DNA from: Tremella fuciformis
Taxonomy: Eukaryota > Basidiomycota > Tremellomycetes > Tremellales > Tremellaceae
DNA length: 64,000 nucleotides
Direction: 5' to 3'
NCBI GenBank assembly: GCA_032768795.1
Contig: CP136495.1
Coordinates: forward strand, 2,048,501 to 2,112,500
Positions 32,101 through 42,564 of this stretch are shown piece by piece; the stretch's first letter is position 1; every line of letters begins with the position of its first letter. A model generated the notes under the pieces. It worked only from the letters and a program-made list of their open reading frames with translations. It made no database searches and had not been told where the DNA came from. Both the position numbers and the translations under genes were made by a program.

Positions 32101-34140
32101 CCCAGAAACCTAGCCGAGGCGATGGCGAGTGACGACAGAGCTGAATGGATCGCAGCCATGGAAAAGGAGATAGCGAACATCGAGGGCAAGGGTACCTGGC
32201 GCGAGGTGAAGCTGCCTGCAGGCCGCAAGGCTGTCGGTTCGCGATGGGTATTCAAGGTCAAGACCGATGCGGACGGCAACGTGGTCAAACACAAGGCTCG
32301 GCTCGTCGCGCAGGGTTTCTCGCAGGTGCCGGGTATCGACTTTGAAGAGACGTTCGCGCCAGTAGGCCGTCTCGGATCTCTGAGACTGTTACTGGCCTTC
32401 GCAGCCGCAGACCGCATGATCGTCGCGCAGGCGGACGTCGAAGGGGCCTACTTGAACAGCCCTATTGACACCGAGGTCTACATTCGGTATCCGGACGGCA
32501 TGCGGCGGAAGTCAGGCTGCGACGCTCTGCTGCTCTTGAAAAGCCTGTACGGTCTAAAGCAGTCAGCCAGGAACTGGTGGGAAGAGCTAGGACGAGTCTT
32601 ACATCGTCAAGGCTTCCTGAGGACGAACGGTGACTGGGGACTGTATGTGCGGCAGGACCGACAAGGCCGAATCGTGCTTGTTTTGGTCTATGTCGACGAT
32701 ATTGTGATTGCCGCATCGTCGCAGGGGGAGATAGACGCCCTGTGGACTGCTCTAAAGGCTGAGTGGACCATCACCGTCATAGGCGACGTCGGAACCGTGC
32801 TCGGGATGAAGGTGTCGCAGGACAAGGCTAGACGGACGATCTGGCTGAGTCAGCCCGCATATGTCGACAGGGTGCTCGAGAGGTTCCCAGAGCACGCTCG
32901 GCGACGCACCAGATCAACACCGTTGCCGCAGGACGCCAAGATCGATGCAGAGGACGTGTCGACAGCCCTAACGCCCTATCAAGAACTTGTCGGATGTCTC
33001 CTGTGGCTAGCGGGCTGCACCCGCCCGGATGTCATGTTCGCAGCCTCGTATCTATCTCGAGCGCTTGCGGCACCTACCCGTCAGCATTGGGACCTCGCAC
33101 AAGGTGTCCTGACCTACCTAGCCCACACACGGACTGTCGGGCTCAGGCTGGGCGGCAGTGACGGTGAGCTGCAGGGCTGGGTAGATTTGGACTGGGCGGG
33201 TTGCAAGGACACGCGGCGGTCTACCACAGGCTGGTTGATGGAGTTTAGGGGGTCGCCGATCACCTGGTCGTCCCGCCGGCAGGCTACCGTGTCGACATCC
33301 ACTGTCGAGGCCGAATACGTCGCTGTAGCCGAGGCCGCCAAGGAAGCGGTTTGGCTCAGGAATCTGCTCTGTGAGCTTGGTCTCGAGCAGAAGTCGCCAA
33401 CACCGCTCTCCTGCGACAACCAGGGATCCATCAGACTTGCAGGACAGCCCACCACTCACTCTCGGACCAAACATATCGACATAAAGCATCATTTGATCCG
33501 AGAACTTGTCGACACTGGCAAGGTGACCTTGCGATACGTCAGCTCTGCAGACCAGAAGGCGGATATCCTCACAAAGTCGCTCCCCGCGGCTGCGCACGCC
33601 CGCCACTTTGAAGCCCTGGGTCTGGGGCGTCCGCCTGCCGGCGCGGAGCGCGCTCTTGTCCACCTAGCAGCTGCATTCAGCGATCTAGAAGGCGTCGGCG
33701 GTAGAGAGAAGACGTTGAATGACAAAGTCAGTCGCGCTCCGATTCGTCCGCCACACCACGTGGTCGAGCCAAAACGCCGAAATGCCGCTAGTCAAACCCA
33801 TCAGCTCGCACGTCAGCAACGTTTTGCTGCATGCGCACGGGCAATAAGAGACTGCATGCATGCAGGGGGAGCTGGAGAACATCAAGGAGGATCAGGGCTA
33901 CCGGCAGACACCAAGACCATTGAGATTGGTGCAGAAATGGCGGAGAACGGCAGGATCGCTTCCGGGCAGCCTGAAGGAGGCAGGCCTATGGACCGTGCGA
34001 CGCTCGCGATGTCTGATCTTGGGCCTATATCGTCCTGGAGCGAAGATCAACAGGCTTGGGGATGCCCGGTGGGTCCTTGGCACAACCGCCAGACCTGTCG
34101 TGGCCACCTGCAGCCTGCAGACTTCGAGGGGGAGTGTTGA
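29119..34140 (+). CDS. Copia gag-pol polyprotein
   Basis: 1673 codons, no stops. Gag comes first, with a zinc knuckle CRHCGKKGHWERDC near residue 260. The aspartic protease motif WVLDSGATDHL is near 400. The GAG-pre-integrase HQRLGHIGVERL is near 540, followed by the integrase core (DVDITGPF, SDGGGEF, ELNGAAERMIRTIKDM). Reverse transcriptase (SRWVFKVKTDADG, YVDDIVIAAS near 1190) spans about 990-1240. RNase H (DLDWAGCKDTRRSTTGW, TVEAEYVAVAEAAKEAVWLR, KHIDIKHHLIRE, DILTKSLP) ends near 1490. About 180 further residues of unknown role follow. The frame runs through the polypurine tract and stops at TGA inside the first six bases of the 3' LTR. I start at ATG 29119 (MSATRVNIDAIPKL); the frame before it has no ATG in place. 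Gag and pol share one frame, as in many Copia elements. Confidence 0.93.
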   Translation: MSATRVNIDAIPKLSHDPSSYAPWRAAVEVALQLGDCWNAALGLDLEPGRVAATERRTRAGSVMPTGSDIGGAMTSEDKKDWERWQARESRAQAMLKGTVSEAVRLDIEDLLAAADMWLYCDKMHEADLLENQRIVHARLWTLDLRGDASADEMSAHVETFSKAISDGKRVGIVLSDTERAQRFLATILDPAFNIVRAELAPIAKDKQSWAVVLSKYTTEIARRRARPPQRQGNGGGKPLAMAVERRPRFERDKANDECRHCGKKGHWERDCRKKAAELQRGGLQGRGGRSARQRGGRGERKGVQDRQDVVAAADKRITIPPKADSGLLAAALEVDMDPWAGLTVAATEWAELDDDSDNRIVFPDQLDDPWFENGSEEASNDALFTADTLQVESEAVEPVWVLDSGATDHLTPHRSILKRVRRLETPRIFGLASDTGTMQAVEVGEVDLVLSSGQRLTLRDVYHVPTARISLCSLSRLLRWGWRADLKGDGGTLERRQERLALRKKGSLWTVRLGTTRPTILLATAADARSPLEAEHQRLGHIGVERLKELGRKDLLTEPWRAYKDDPFVTASCEVCARTKITRPPKAGDAPLLRGGGDGVGVDVDITGPFETSIDGCENMLIAIERSSKILGVVPIGRKAEAFNALRQFLAKIERQLGDRVRVIRSDGGGEFDSLDARAFYQSAGIQHYMTPRYTPELNGAAERMIRTIKDMTAAMLADSRLPHAYWSFAARYAAVIVMKLSVSARTGLSAWSALTGRERGLESVLRFGQRCHAQIPSQIRRKASFTIERGEACRILGQSEAQSGWIVQLDTTGEIAHRRDVKVLEMSKDDEADFGHVTQSDQSQLIPIGSMGGKIASHSSKVDDRDDPEIPGDQPESGQAQKNVAGVEASEEELTINDPAVAVSNTPEQPRVPRPSRLPVAANRPRIPVANRWTYVPVPATPPPPPVDASTAGRPVRERKAPPRFGAIAERLHSPFAFLSANAADGPVMPVDPRNLAEAMASDDRAEWIAAMEKEIANIEGKGTWREVKLPAGRKAVGSRWVFKVKTDADGNVVKHKARLVAQGFSQVPGIDFEETFAPVGRLGSLRLLLAFAAADRMIVAQADVEGAYLNSPIDTEVYIRYPDGMRRKSGCDALLLLKSLYGLKQSARNWWEELGRVLHRQGFLRTNGDWGLYVRQDRQGRIVLVLVYVDDIVIAASSQGEIDALWTALKAEWTITVIGDVGTVLGMKVSQDKARRTIWLSQPAYVDRVLERFPEHARRRTRSTPLPQDAKIDAEDVSTALTPYQELVGCLLWLAGCTRPDVMFAASYLSRALAAPTRQHWDLAQGVLTYLAHTRTVGLRLGGSDGELQGWVDLDWAGCKDTRRSTTGWLMEFRGSPITWSSRRQATVSTSTVEAEYVAVAEAAKEAVWLRNLLCELGLEQKSPTPLSCDNQGSIRLAGQPTTHSRTKHIDIKHHLIRELVDTGKVTLRYVSSADQKADILTKSLPAAAHARHFEALGLGRPPAGAERALVHLAAAFSDLEGVGGREKTLNDKVSRAPIRPPHHVVEPKRRNAASQTHQLARQQRFAACARAIRDCMHAGGAGEHQGGSGLPADTKTIEIGAEMAENGRIASGQPEGGRPMDRATLAMSDLGPISSWSEDQQAWGCPVGPWHNRQTCRGHLQPADFEGEC
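34126..34134 (+). promoter_or_regulatory. Copia polypurine tract
   Basis: GAGGGGGAG directly before the 3' LTR, the plus-strand primer. It is also coding, being within the last codons of gag-pol. Confidence 0.8.
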
Positions 34141-34289
34141 ACAATAGGCCCCGAGGACGCCTCATAGGCTCAGAATTGCCTCTTCCGGCCAAATGAGTAA
34201 CCTTAAGGAGATGGCTTGATCAGAGCGACTGCTTATATATGTAGAACTGCAGAGAGGGACGAATGCATCGCTCTCATCGTTGTGTAACA
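34135..34289 (+). repeat. Copia 3' LTR
   Basis: 155 bp, identical by eye to 28481-28635, followed by the target duplication GACTT at 34290-34294. Confidence 0.95.
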
Positions 34290-34294
34290 GACTT

Positions 34295-35254
34295 GTGCAC
34301 CAGCTCCAACTCGGGTGTTTCGACACCCCCTGCACCTGCTTCACCTGCTTTACGCTCACCCTCCCCGCCGAGGGCCCCTCGTGTTGACATGTCCTGAAAT
34401 CCCCCGGACTGACACGTCCTGAGCATTGCCCACATGTATATGCACCTGTGACTTTCCTTACTGACCACGGCGTGCGGACATGTCTGTGCCTCGAGGTAGG
34501 TGCCAGGCATGGTCTACTGACGGGGTCTGACCACGGACCGTGGCTCAACCACGTTGTCGCTCGAGACGTAAGATCAGCTTTGGGATCGGTATGTAGGATA
34601 TAGACTCCCGGCTTCTGGGTAGACATCATTCTGATGAGATGGTTTACGGTTCCCTCGCCAAGACCATCCGGATCTGCGAAGCGTGCGCGGGTGCCTGAGC
34701 GGCGTAGCGGAAGGTGGCATCTCGGTTTCGGAGGCGGAGGCACCGTCCATTCTTTACGTTCGCTTTCCGTAAAGACGCCCCACGGAGAGCGATCAGAAGC
34801 GTCTGCGCCCAAAAAGCAGGCACTTCATTCAGATCCGGAAGGGGGGACCAGTAGCGGTAGAGGGTACCTGGTGGTCCAGTGACGATATGAGCCCGGGTCA
34901 GAGTCTGATAGGCTCGCCCCAACGCTGTCACACTCCGCTCCTATGGGATATCAGTCACACAGCGTACATCTTCTCACATTATTCGGTCCAGAAGCGATCT
35001 AGAGGGTGGCGAATGACGGGATGGTGAAACGATGTTCCTGCCAAGAGCGACGGCTCGCACCTGTGCCGGTGTCTTCTCACTAGATGCTGCGACTGAGGGG
35101 CTTCAGGTATATATGTCTTCATGAGACCTTGCGGAATGCTGAGCCGCACCGCTGTCCCTTCTCTCACTCTCTCGACACAGACAATCGTGAGGAGTTGACC
35201 TGCTCGGGAAGAAGACGCTGACCATACCAGGGCACGACCTCTCCCACTGGCAAC
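34295..35254. other. Severed 3' end of the target gene, then intergenic
   Basis: 34295 to about 34396 continues the frame of the gene cut by the Copia element. Beyond that no gene is supported; a 216-codon minus-strand frame at 34162-34812 runs into the LTR and looks like chance. A TATATATG box near 35109 lies about 145 bases before the next ATG. Confidence 0.45.
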
Positions 35255-35770
35255 ATGAGTGCCCCTCTGAATGTCCCCGCCGAGCTCGACCCTCCCAACA
35301 ACTCGTACACCTACACGTGGGACCACCACTACGTCCGCGTGTCCGAGGACAAGATCTTCCACGACTTCATCTCCAACTTCCGCCCCTTCTGCGCGGCGAC
35401 CGTCTGCGCCGAGCTGGGCATCTCGTCGTGCATCATCGACGGCATCCCGTACGGACCCACTCCGGGTCCCAAGAACCGCGGATTCGTGTTTGTCGACTCG
35501 CGCCCCGTGGCAGAGATCAAGGAATGGCACAACGAGCACAAGCACCACGGGTTCCCCGACAACTCGGACGAGCAAATTGTCCGCCTGACCGCTCGAGTCG
35601 GGTACAAGTACGGCGACTCGCTGGGAGCGCCGTGGCGCGCGTATCCCGAGGTGACGGCCGAGACGGACTCGCAGCTATGGCAGGCGATTGATGATGCCAT
35701 TCATGGGCGTGCGGCGGTGATGCGTGTGCCGACCGTCATTGACGCCAACGGACGCCCCAAGTCGGCTTGA
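35255..35770 (+). CDS. Small conserved-looking unknown protein
   Basis: 171 codons, one exon, starting MSAPLNVPAELDPPNNSYTY. It has strong third-position C/G bias typical of highly expressed genes here. Features: aromatic YTWDHHYVRVSEDKIFHDFI, a glycine/proline turn GIPYGPTPGPKNRGFVFVDS, and a histidine-rich EWHNEHKHHGFPDN, then a C-terminal helix. No signal peptide or membrane segment. I do not recognise the family. Confidence 0.75.
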   Translation: MSAPLNVPAELDPPNNSYTYTWDHHYVRVSEDKIFHDFISNFRPFCAATVCAELGISSCIIDGIPYGPTPGPKNRGFVFVDSRPVAEIKEWHNEHKHHGFPDNSDEQIVRLTARVGYKYGDSLGAPWRAYPEVTAETDSQLWQAIDDAIHGRAAVMRVPTVIDANGRPKSA

Positions 35771-36175
35771 GGACATGTGGTGTTGGTGCTGGAGGTCGGA
35801 ACGAGCAAGAAGGTGGTAAAAGCACTCTGCGGGCGATAGTCGTTAGGTAGTTAGCTCCCGATGTATAGCTTTCATGCCTGCTCGACCTGAACTGTCACTC
35901 GCAGAGTCAATCGGCCCGAAGTCGACGCGGTCAATGGCCTTTGCGAGTCTGAAGTTCTCCTAGGCGCTTGCCGGTCGTCATCCAAGGGCAACGCGTCTGG
36001 GTCTGGCACAACTCTGCTTGAGATGCACAGTCCATAGCAACGACCTAGGGTCAACGATTAGAGGAGAGTCACGTGACCGTTTCGGCCGGCAACCAACGCC
36101 AAATGAGGCCAGCCTTACTCTCTGCCCTCTCCTGTTATATACCGCTTGACTTCTTGCTCCTGCCATTGTAGCGCC
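35771..36175. other. Intergenic
   Basis: About 400 bases. TTATATACCG near 36133, about 40 bases before the ATG, may be the TATA box of the JmjC gene. Nothing else seen. Confidence 0.45.
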
Positions 36176-39100
36176 ATGGAGGCGGACCGGACGGCGGGAT
36201 TCTTCTTGCCACCACTACCGACATCGTTTGACGAGGAACAAAAGCTTGTTATCGGCGTGCCAGCTGTCGAGCTTCCATCGCTGTCTTCGATTCCTCCGTT
36301 GCCTTCAGATGGACTTGATACGCAGGAACAACCCTCACTCAACGATGTTAGCTTAAAGGGAGCGAAGGACGTACCACCAGAGCCGATCAGGCAGTCTGAG
36401 GCTGCCTCAGATCGGGAGGCGTCCCCGCACGCAGAGCCTTCCGCAGTCCCCCATGGTGCTGCCCAGCGACCATATCACGAGGAGCCCACGTTGCAAGTAG
36501 TTCCGACAAAGGAGGACGATGCTATGCCCGAGGCAGCAGCCGACATGGAGGAGAGCATGCCGTATATCGAGGACATCTTGGCCCAATTCGAACAAGGGGA
36601 AGACGCAGATCAGACAAAGGAGACCGGTCACGAGGCCGAGGAGGAAGAGAACGATCTTGCTTCTGGTGCGTGTTCGTTCATTCATCATCAAAGGGCCCTC
36701 ATTGTTCTATGTAGCGGTGGAGAGAGCTGACAATGTTACAGCGTTCAGCTCTCCATTGTCTTCCCTCCCAGATCTACCCACTGATATGCCCAAATCTCCC
36801 GAACCGCCTGCCCCATCAACCCTTCCCGAAGTCCCGCACGCCGAGTCGTCTTCTGCGGCACAAGCAAGGATGGTGAAGATCACAACGAAGAAGCGCAAGT
36901 CTCCGGTCGTGAAAGTGAAGCCGAAGAAGTATGTGCCGGCAGAGGCTGGAGTAGAGGCGCCTGCGGACGAAGACCTGGTCGAGATCAAGGAGGAGGCGGA
37001 TCCCGCGGAGAAGCTCGCTGTCAAGCGCGCTCGGCCGACAGAGAAACTGGCACGAGGTAAGGGAAGCTCGGGAAGTCAGAACCGTGACTGACAATACAGC
37101 TGCCAAGAAGCAGCGAGTACGATCATCCTCGGGTACACCAGTATCGGGCAGGGATCGTGCGCCCGACAAAATCGCGCGTGAGCCTACGTTCACATCACAA
37201 GCGTCTTCGCTCATCACCAGGTGTCAAAGTTTTGACCGACGCCAAGATCAAAGAAGCGCTTAAGGGGAGGACGGAGGAGTACCAGATGGCACCTTGTTTA
37301 CGACCTCGCTACAAGCAGTGGGGCAAATGCACCCAGTGCATTCAGAAGAATGGGGGGGATTCCTGCCGCTTCAAGGATGTTCGGGTGTTTCCGTGAGTTG
37401 ATCACTCTGAGGGACGTTGCTGAACGGGCAGAATCGATCCCGTCACCACAGATATCATTGGCGAGGGAGAGTTCCGCTCGACAACATGGTCAGAGCCAAT
37501 GGTGCCTCTACCGACCAAGTTCAATCAGCCCTTTGAGGAGCCACAAATACTCTGGACCGAGGTCGGTTCATGTCGCATCGGAGTAGAAGCGCCTTGGCTT
37601 ACCCGCAGCGAACTGTAGCACCGACTCTAGCCCCTCTCATCACTCGGGAACTACGCCATGCTTCCCGACCGGGAGTCATTCTGCGAGGAGTCGACACTGC
37701 CAAACACCGATCAGTCTGTGGTGAGATGGCTGCAAGCTTGCACGTATTCGGCTGACTAGCTAGACTTTTGCTCGACGACCATCTTTGGCGGCTTCTGGTT
37801 CTGCAAGAAATGCGGGAGGGAGTTTTGCCTCGTGTGCGAGCGCCATTTCTCCGACTCGATCGAGACCATCCACACTTCTCCTTGGCCAGTACCGGATGCT
37901 GCTCGCCCTCGACTGCTGAAATGCTCCAATGCCGCGGTGGCAAACAGCAATACACCGCTGGAAGAGGGTCAAGCGAAGCCTCTCGCGTTCCATTTCCGAT
38001 CGGACCTCCAGCCGGTCTCTCGTCTATCCGCAGACGACTGGCGACGGCACTGGCTTGGGCTGGCCGACTTTGTTCTCGAGGGTGATCAGTCCGAGGAGGA
38101 CAAGCTGGCGCTACTCGGCTTGACCGACGAGGCTGACGAGCTGCTCAAAAGCACGAAAGAATGGAACTCAACAACCAAGTACCTGGTCAAGAAGACCGAA
38201 GATCCAAAGGGATTGTCATCGGAAGAGATAGAGAGGGTGTTCACCAAATCGACACATCCCACAGCGCCACTTCCCCTCGATCCGGCGGGTCTACAGGAGC
38301 ATTCGAGAAAGTTCATGAAGATTGGAGTCGAGGAGCTGGATAACGACAAGTTTGATGTGTTGTGGTCGAGGGGAGAACCTTTAATTGTGGACGGAGTAGG
38401 AGGTCGGTTCAAGCTCAGTTGGACCCCAGACGACTTCATCGAGCGGTTCGGGTCGGAACTTTGCAGTGAGTGACGTCCTGCCGACTGATGGGACGCTCTG
38501 ATAAGCAGATGTGTATGACTGCCAAACCGAGAGTAGCCGGCCCTACACTCTTGATTGGTTCTTCAGCACCTTCAAAGACCCCAGCAACCGCTCGAAAGCC
38601 ATTCTCAAGCTCAAAGACTGGCCACAGACGAGCGACTTTGAGTCAACACACACTGGCCTCTACAATGACTTTTGCGACGCCCTCCCTGTACCCGACTTCA
38701 CACGCAGGGATGGGCGGATGAACATGTATGCTCATTTCCCGCCTGGACCGACTCGTCCAGATATCGGTCCCAAGATGTACAACGCTTTCGCTGCGAAAGA
38801 GGGACCGAGGGGCCAAGGGAGCACGAGGCTGCACATGGATGTCGCGGACGCGGTCAATGTCATGCTATACGCCTCGCCTCTCGCGCCTCCACCCTCAAAC
38901 GCCAATGGGAAGAAACAGCCGCCTGCAGCCGACAACAAACAGGTGGAACCTCAGGAGACCGTCCCCAGTGCGCTTGATGTCTCGTCAAAGCCAGCAGAGC
39001 CTGCACCGCCCATCGCCACTTCGCCTGAGAAGGATGAACCCCCACCTCAGCCCGGATGCGCAGTATGGGACATCTTCCGTGCCGAGGATGCGCCCGTCCT

Positions 39101-40534
39101 CCGAGAGTACCTGCGAAAAAAGTATGACTCGACCCACAAATTCACCGATCCGATACATTCGCAACTGTTCTACTTGGACTCCAACATGCGCAAACAGCTG
39201 TGGGAGAAGTTCGGCGTGGTCAGCTGGAGGATCTACCAGTATCCCGTATGTGCTGGACCAGGCAGCAATCTTGTCTAACGTTCAGGGTCAAGCGGTCTTC
39301 ATACCGGCTGGCTGCGCACATCAGGTCTGCAATCTCGCCGACTGCATCAAGATCGCCATCGACTTCGTGTCTCCCCACAATGTCAGTCGATGTCAGGCGT
39401 TGACGCAGGACTTTCAGAATGAGAACATGGTCAAAGCGTGGAAAGAGGATGTCTTGCAGCTGCACCACGTGTTGTGGTGAGTTCCCGGATTTGGGCCAAT
39501 ATGCGTTTCTGACTAATGACAGGTTCTCTTGGTTATCATGTCGGGAGACTCGGACGCGTCGGAGGGAAGAGGCGGAAAGACATGAAGAAGCTCAGACCGC
39601 TCGGGCCATTCACCTTGCTTCCCTGCAAAATGGCGATCACCAGGGCATTTCACCTGCACATAGGGTCAACGGGGATGTCAATGGTCGACCATCTCCTACC
39701 AAGCTGCTCGGCCACGAGGTCAGCTCAGTCCGAGACGAGGCCGTACCGACTACTCCAGCTGCCGCGCCGACTGCTGCACTTGCAGAACAAGATACTGCTA
39801 GTATGCCGCCCCCGCCTCCCCCACCTGCAGCCCTGTCAGTTGCGGAGCCGACCTCCCTGCCTTCAGGTCCAGCAAACCCCCGAGAAACGGTCAAACGTCT
39901 ACTCGTCAACCGTCTCTGCGAGGCTACCATTCACGCTGTCGAGCCACCGCCCACGCGTACGCACACAATGCCTTCGGCGGCATTCCGATGGGTCAACAAG
40001 TTGAAGGACAAATCGGCGCCCGATTCCGCGTCCCCCACAAAGGCCAAGGACTCAAAGAGCAAGAAACTCAGCACCGGCGACTTTGTCCGGATGGGATTGC
40101 TCAACCCAGACGTTGCCATGGGGGTCTTGCGATCACAAATGGGCGCTGGACTAGGTGATCAAGCGGAAGATGCGGATGAAGACGTCGAGATGGAGGATGT
40201 GGGCTTGGTGTCGGCGAACTTGGCACAGGAGCCCGTTTCGGCGAACGGTGCTCATCCCGGCGCTATACCTGATCTCCCCACCATGGACATTGCGGACACC
40301 AACGAGACTTCTCAAAATGGGATTGGCGAGGCAGAGCAAGCTGCCGAGTCCGTCGTTGCGACCGAAGAGCCTGATAGAGCAGAAAAACCGGTGCCCGAGA
40401 GAACCTCATCGGTGCCGCAACTCGAGGCGGATCTTTCGCCCGACGAGGCGATGATGCAGTTTGTCAATGGGTTCGATGAGGACGCGATTGAAGCGCAGGG
40501 CCCAGAGGGCGACGCTTTCGAGGGAGATGATTAG
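36176..40534 (+). CDS. KDM3-like JmjC histone demethylase
   Basis: Multi-exon gene for a nuclear Fe(II)/2-oxoglutarate enzyme of the KDM3 (JHDM2/JMJD1) type, which by family knowledge removes methyl groups from histone H3 lysine 9. The N-terminus (MEADRTAGFFLPPLPTSFDE) is acidic and disordered with a KKRKSPVVKVKPKK basic patch. Zinc-binding cysteines follow (CTQCIQKNGGDSC; then CKKCGREFCLVC). The JmjC domain has WSRGEPLIVDGV, the iron ligands HMD in RLHMDVADAVNVM, and the distal histidine in FIPAGCAHQVCNLADCIKIA then IDFVSPHNV, the order expected for KDM3. A low-complexity tail of about 350 residues ends at 40534. Introns lie near 36665-36740, 37056-37100, 37394-37432, 37578-37765, 38467-38508, 39246-39286 and 39477-39522. 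Boundaries in the N-terminal third are uncertain. Confidence 0.85.
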
Positions 40535-40800
40535 GCTTACTCTAGGTTGACATACTTGTTGCGTTTCTGTACTGCTTGCATGTTATGCCTAGTTACACTG
40601 CACAGTACCATCGGACGGTGGCGGCGATCGCCGTTGGGTGTCCGAGCAAAAGTTGGAGAGATCCGAGCCTGTTTTGGTTTCCACTCTCTGGCAAAAACAG
40701 CTCTACTAAAACATCGCTGCGGCATCACAGAGCAAAGACAGTCAAGCCCCAACTGCACGGTAGAGAGGGCCTCGAAAAATCTGCGAACAACACAATCGAG

Positions 40801-41507
40801 ATGTCACGCGCCAACAGCTTGGGCCGGGCGATCCGACCGGCAACATCCTCGACCATGCTTTCTCCCCTCCTCGCATCTTCTCGTGCCAGCTCCTCCACTT
40901 CCTCTGCTCGACCGGCCCGACACACCCTCCCACACTTGCTCGCATCATTACCGAAAGACGGCCTCGCGGCACTAGTCAGGCCCGCACGAGGACACCCCTC
41001 GACACTGTACCGAGTCACACGGACAAAGCTCAAGTTCTTGCCTGGAGCCGCGGCGCCGGGTGCCGATGAAGTGGAGGGGAGCGCAGGGCCGACGGATCTC
41101 AGAGTTTCCGGGAAGGTGTGGGGTTTGGAGTACAAGAATGGTCAGTCCGCACTTCGTGTCACACAACACAGTTCCCAAACCCCTCTTCGCCGTCAGGTTT
41201 GTCGATCGTGCTCGTTCTGGTTGAGAATTCTGGGGCACAGGAGCGCATGAGCCGATTTGCAGAGTAGTCGTGCTGATACTCAGGCCGTCTGGTGTCGCCT
41301 TCTTCGCCACTCGCCAAAACAGAACAAGAGATCCGCGGCGGGCTGAAACACGCTTGGGTATCGGTCAACCCGTCCGAGCTCTCTGACGAAGTCCGCGAGT
41401 CGATCGATAGTGATTGGCGGGGGGTGGTACGGAATGGGGAGAATGCCCGGACGGCCGAGATCAAGGAGAGGCGCAGGAGAAGGGCAGAACGGATCGCATC
41501 TGTATAG
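40801..41507 (+). CDS. Mitochondrial small ribosomal subunit protein mS34
   Basis: Two exons joined by an intron at about 41140-41282 (AATG|GTCAGT...ACTCAG|GCCGTCTG). The start MSRANSLGRAIRPATSSTML and the arginine/serine-rich next 30 residues fit a mitochondrial presequence. LLASLPKDGLAALVRPARGH then STLYRVTRTKLKF, and SGKVWGLEYKNGRLV, match the mS34 pattern (LL..LP..G.G..V.R, W/YRVTR, GKAWG....G). The C-terminus is basic (KERRRRRAERIASV). Assignment rests on these motifs only. Confidence 0.7.
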
Positions 41508-41961
41508 GACATTCACTGGTCTTCGCTCGGCCATCGACGCCGGAGAGACGTTGATGGATGCGTGTTTCACGATCCTTTGCAGTTTGCGGTCGGACTCAGC
41601 ATATCGAACGTCGCCGGAGCATATTCTCAAGTGGCTCGCTTTTCGACGTGTCGCAGACATGCTTCAGTTATCATTGTCATCTTTCCTACTGCACTCACTG
41701 TGCATCACTCTTTTGACGAAACGAAGGCCTCCGTGAGTTCTGGCCAACAGATGGGCCAGACTTTACAATTCTCGCCGGCCAAGCGCAATATGTCCAATAT
41801 GAAGCTTCTCGCTTAGATATGCTGAAACGGACCCGCAATACGACGTGTGACATGGGACAATCTTCGCCTCGGTCTCTGGCATGAAATATGCCTATAAGAT
41901 AACAACTTTCCTGCGGGGGGCCTCCAGATGCACCTTCACTCCCAAATCACCTCTCGTCGCC
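41508..41961. other. Intergenic; promoter of the next gene
   Basis: No gene seen. CCTATAAGATA near 41890 is a TATA-like box about 70 bases before the ATG at 41962. Confidence 0.45.
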
Positions 41962-42564
41962 ATGCCGGGCAACATCACTTGCCGCCATCGGGACGTGACC
42001 TTCTCCCTAATTAGCAGAGGACACACATTGACTGTCGATGTACAGCAGAGCAATTGGACAAGAATATGCTTCTCCGATGGTTCTTTGTGCATACAACAGC
42101 GCTTGACATACAAGAAGGTCCTAAATTCCCAGCCAACAGCCAGCTGCAAATTCCGAGTGGATGATGGTTCAAGCACAGGTCTAGGGCAGTTTGATTGCAT
42201 ACCAACGGTCCATGCACACTCTATGTTTGGAGACAGAGCCACAACACTGGAAGCCGAGAGAATCAAATGTGAACAGGCTTTGACTGTATCTGGGCCGGGA
42301 TTGATTGATGACTTCATGCTAAGGATCGATTCGCTAGTAGCTAACCCGGTAGACATTTCAACAGGATATTGGGAGCAGATGCTTGGGCCCTGCATCGCTT
42401 ACTTTGATGAGAGCATATATGAAACCTCTGCTTCAATCTCAACTGCCCTTGGCATTGAGCAAAGCGCTCTGAATGACAGTATCATGAATGACACCGAAGC
42501 AGGCAGCAGCAAGACCGAGCCAAAGGCACGCGGAATCGGTGTCACGTCGGTCACGCATCCATGA
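41962..42564 (+). CDS. Unknown protein, family 3 copy 1, with LTR-derived C-terminus
   Basis: 201 codons from MPGNITCRHRDVTFSLISRG. The N-terminal half aligns with the gene at 59407 (VDVQQSNWTRICFSDGSLCIQQ against LSVKQTNCTGLLCDDGSIFVKQ). From about 42479 the DNA matches the first 60 bases of LTR-C, and from 42540 LTR-B. So the last 28 residues (NDTEAGSSKTEPKARG..) are encoded by inserted LTR sequence and the true C-terminus is lost. I chose the ATG at 41962 because a TATA-like box sits 70 bases before it. Function unknown. Confidence 0.6.
   Translation: MPGNITCRHRDVTFSLISRGHTLTVDVQQSNWTRICFSDGSLCIQQRLTYKKVLNSQPTASCKFRVDDGSSTGLGQFDCIPTVHAHSMFGDRATTLEAERIKCEQALTVSGPGLIDDFMLRIDSLVANPVDISTGYWEQMLGPCIAYFDESIYETSASISTALGIEQSALNDSIMNDTEAGSSKTEPKARGIGVTSVTHP

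Larger units (their letters stand above)
28481..34289 (+). mobile_element. Complete Ty1/Copia retrotransposon
   Basis: The element has 155-bp LTRs at 28481-28635 and 34135-34289, which I read as identical base for base, a perfect 5-bp target duplication GACTT (28476-28480, 34290-34294), and one uninterrupted gag-pol frame. Identical LTRs mean a recent insertion. The leader between the 5' LTR and gag carries an unusual duplicated cassette (see 28797-28883). A polypurine tract GAGGGGGAG abuts the 3' LTR. Confidence 0.95.

Noticed and set aside
34162..34812. A 216-codon minus-strand frame across the Copia 3' LTR
   Set aside because: Its end lies in the LTR and it overlaps the severed gene tail; chance is more likely.
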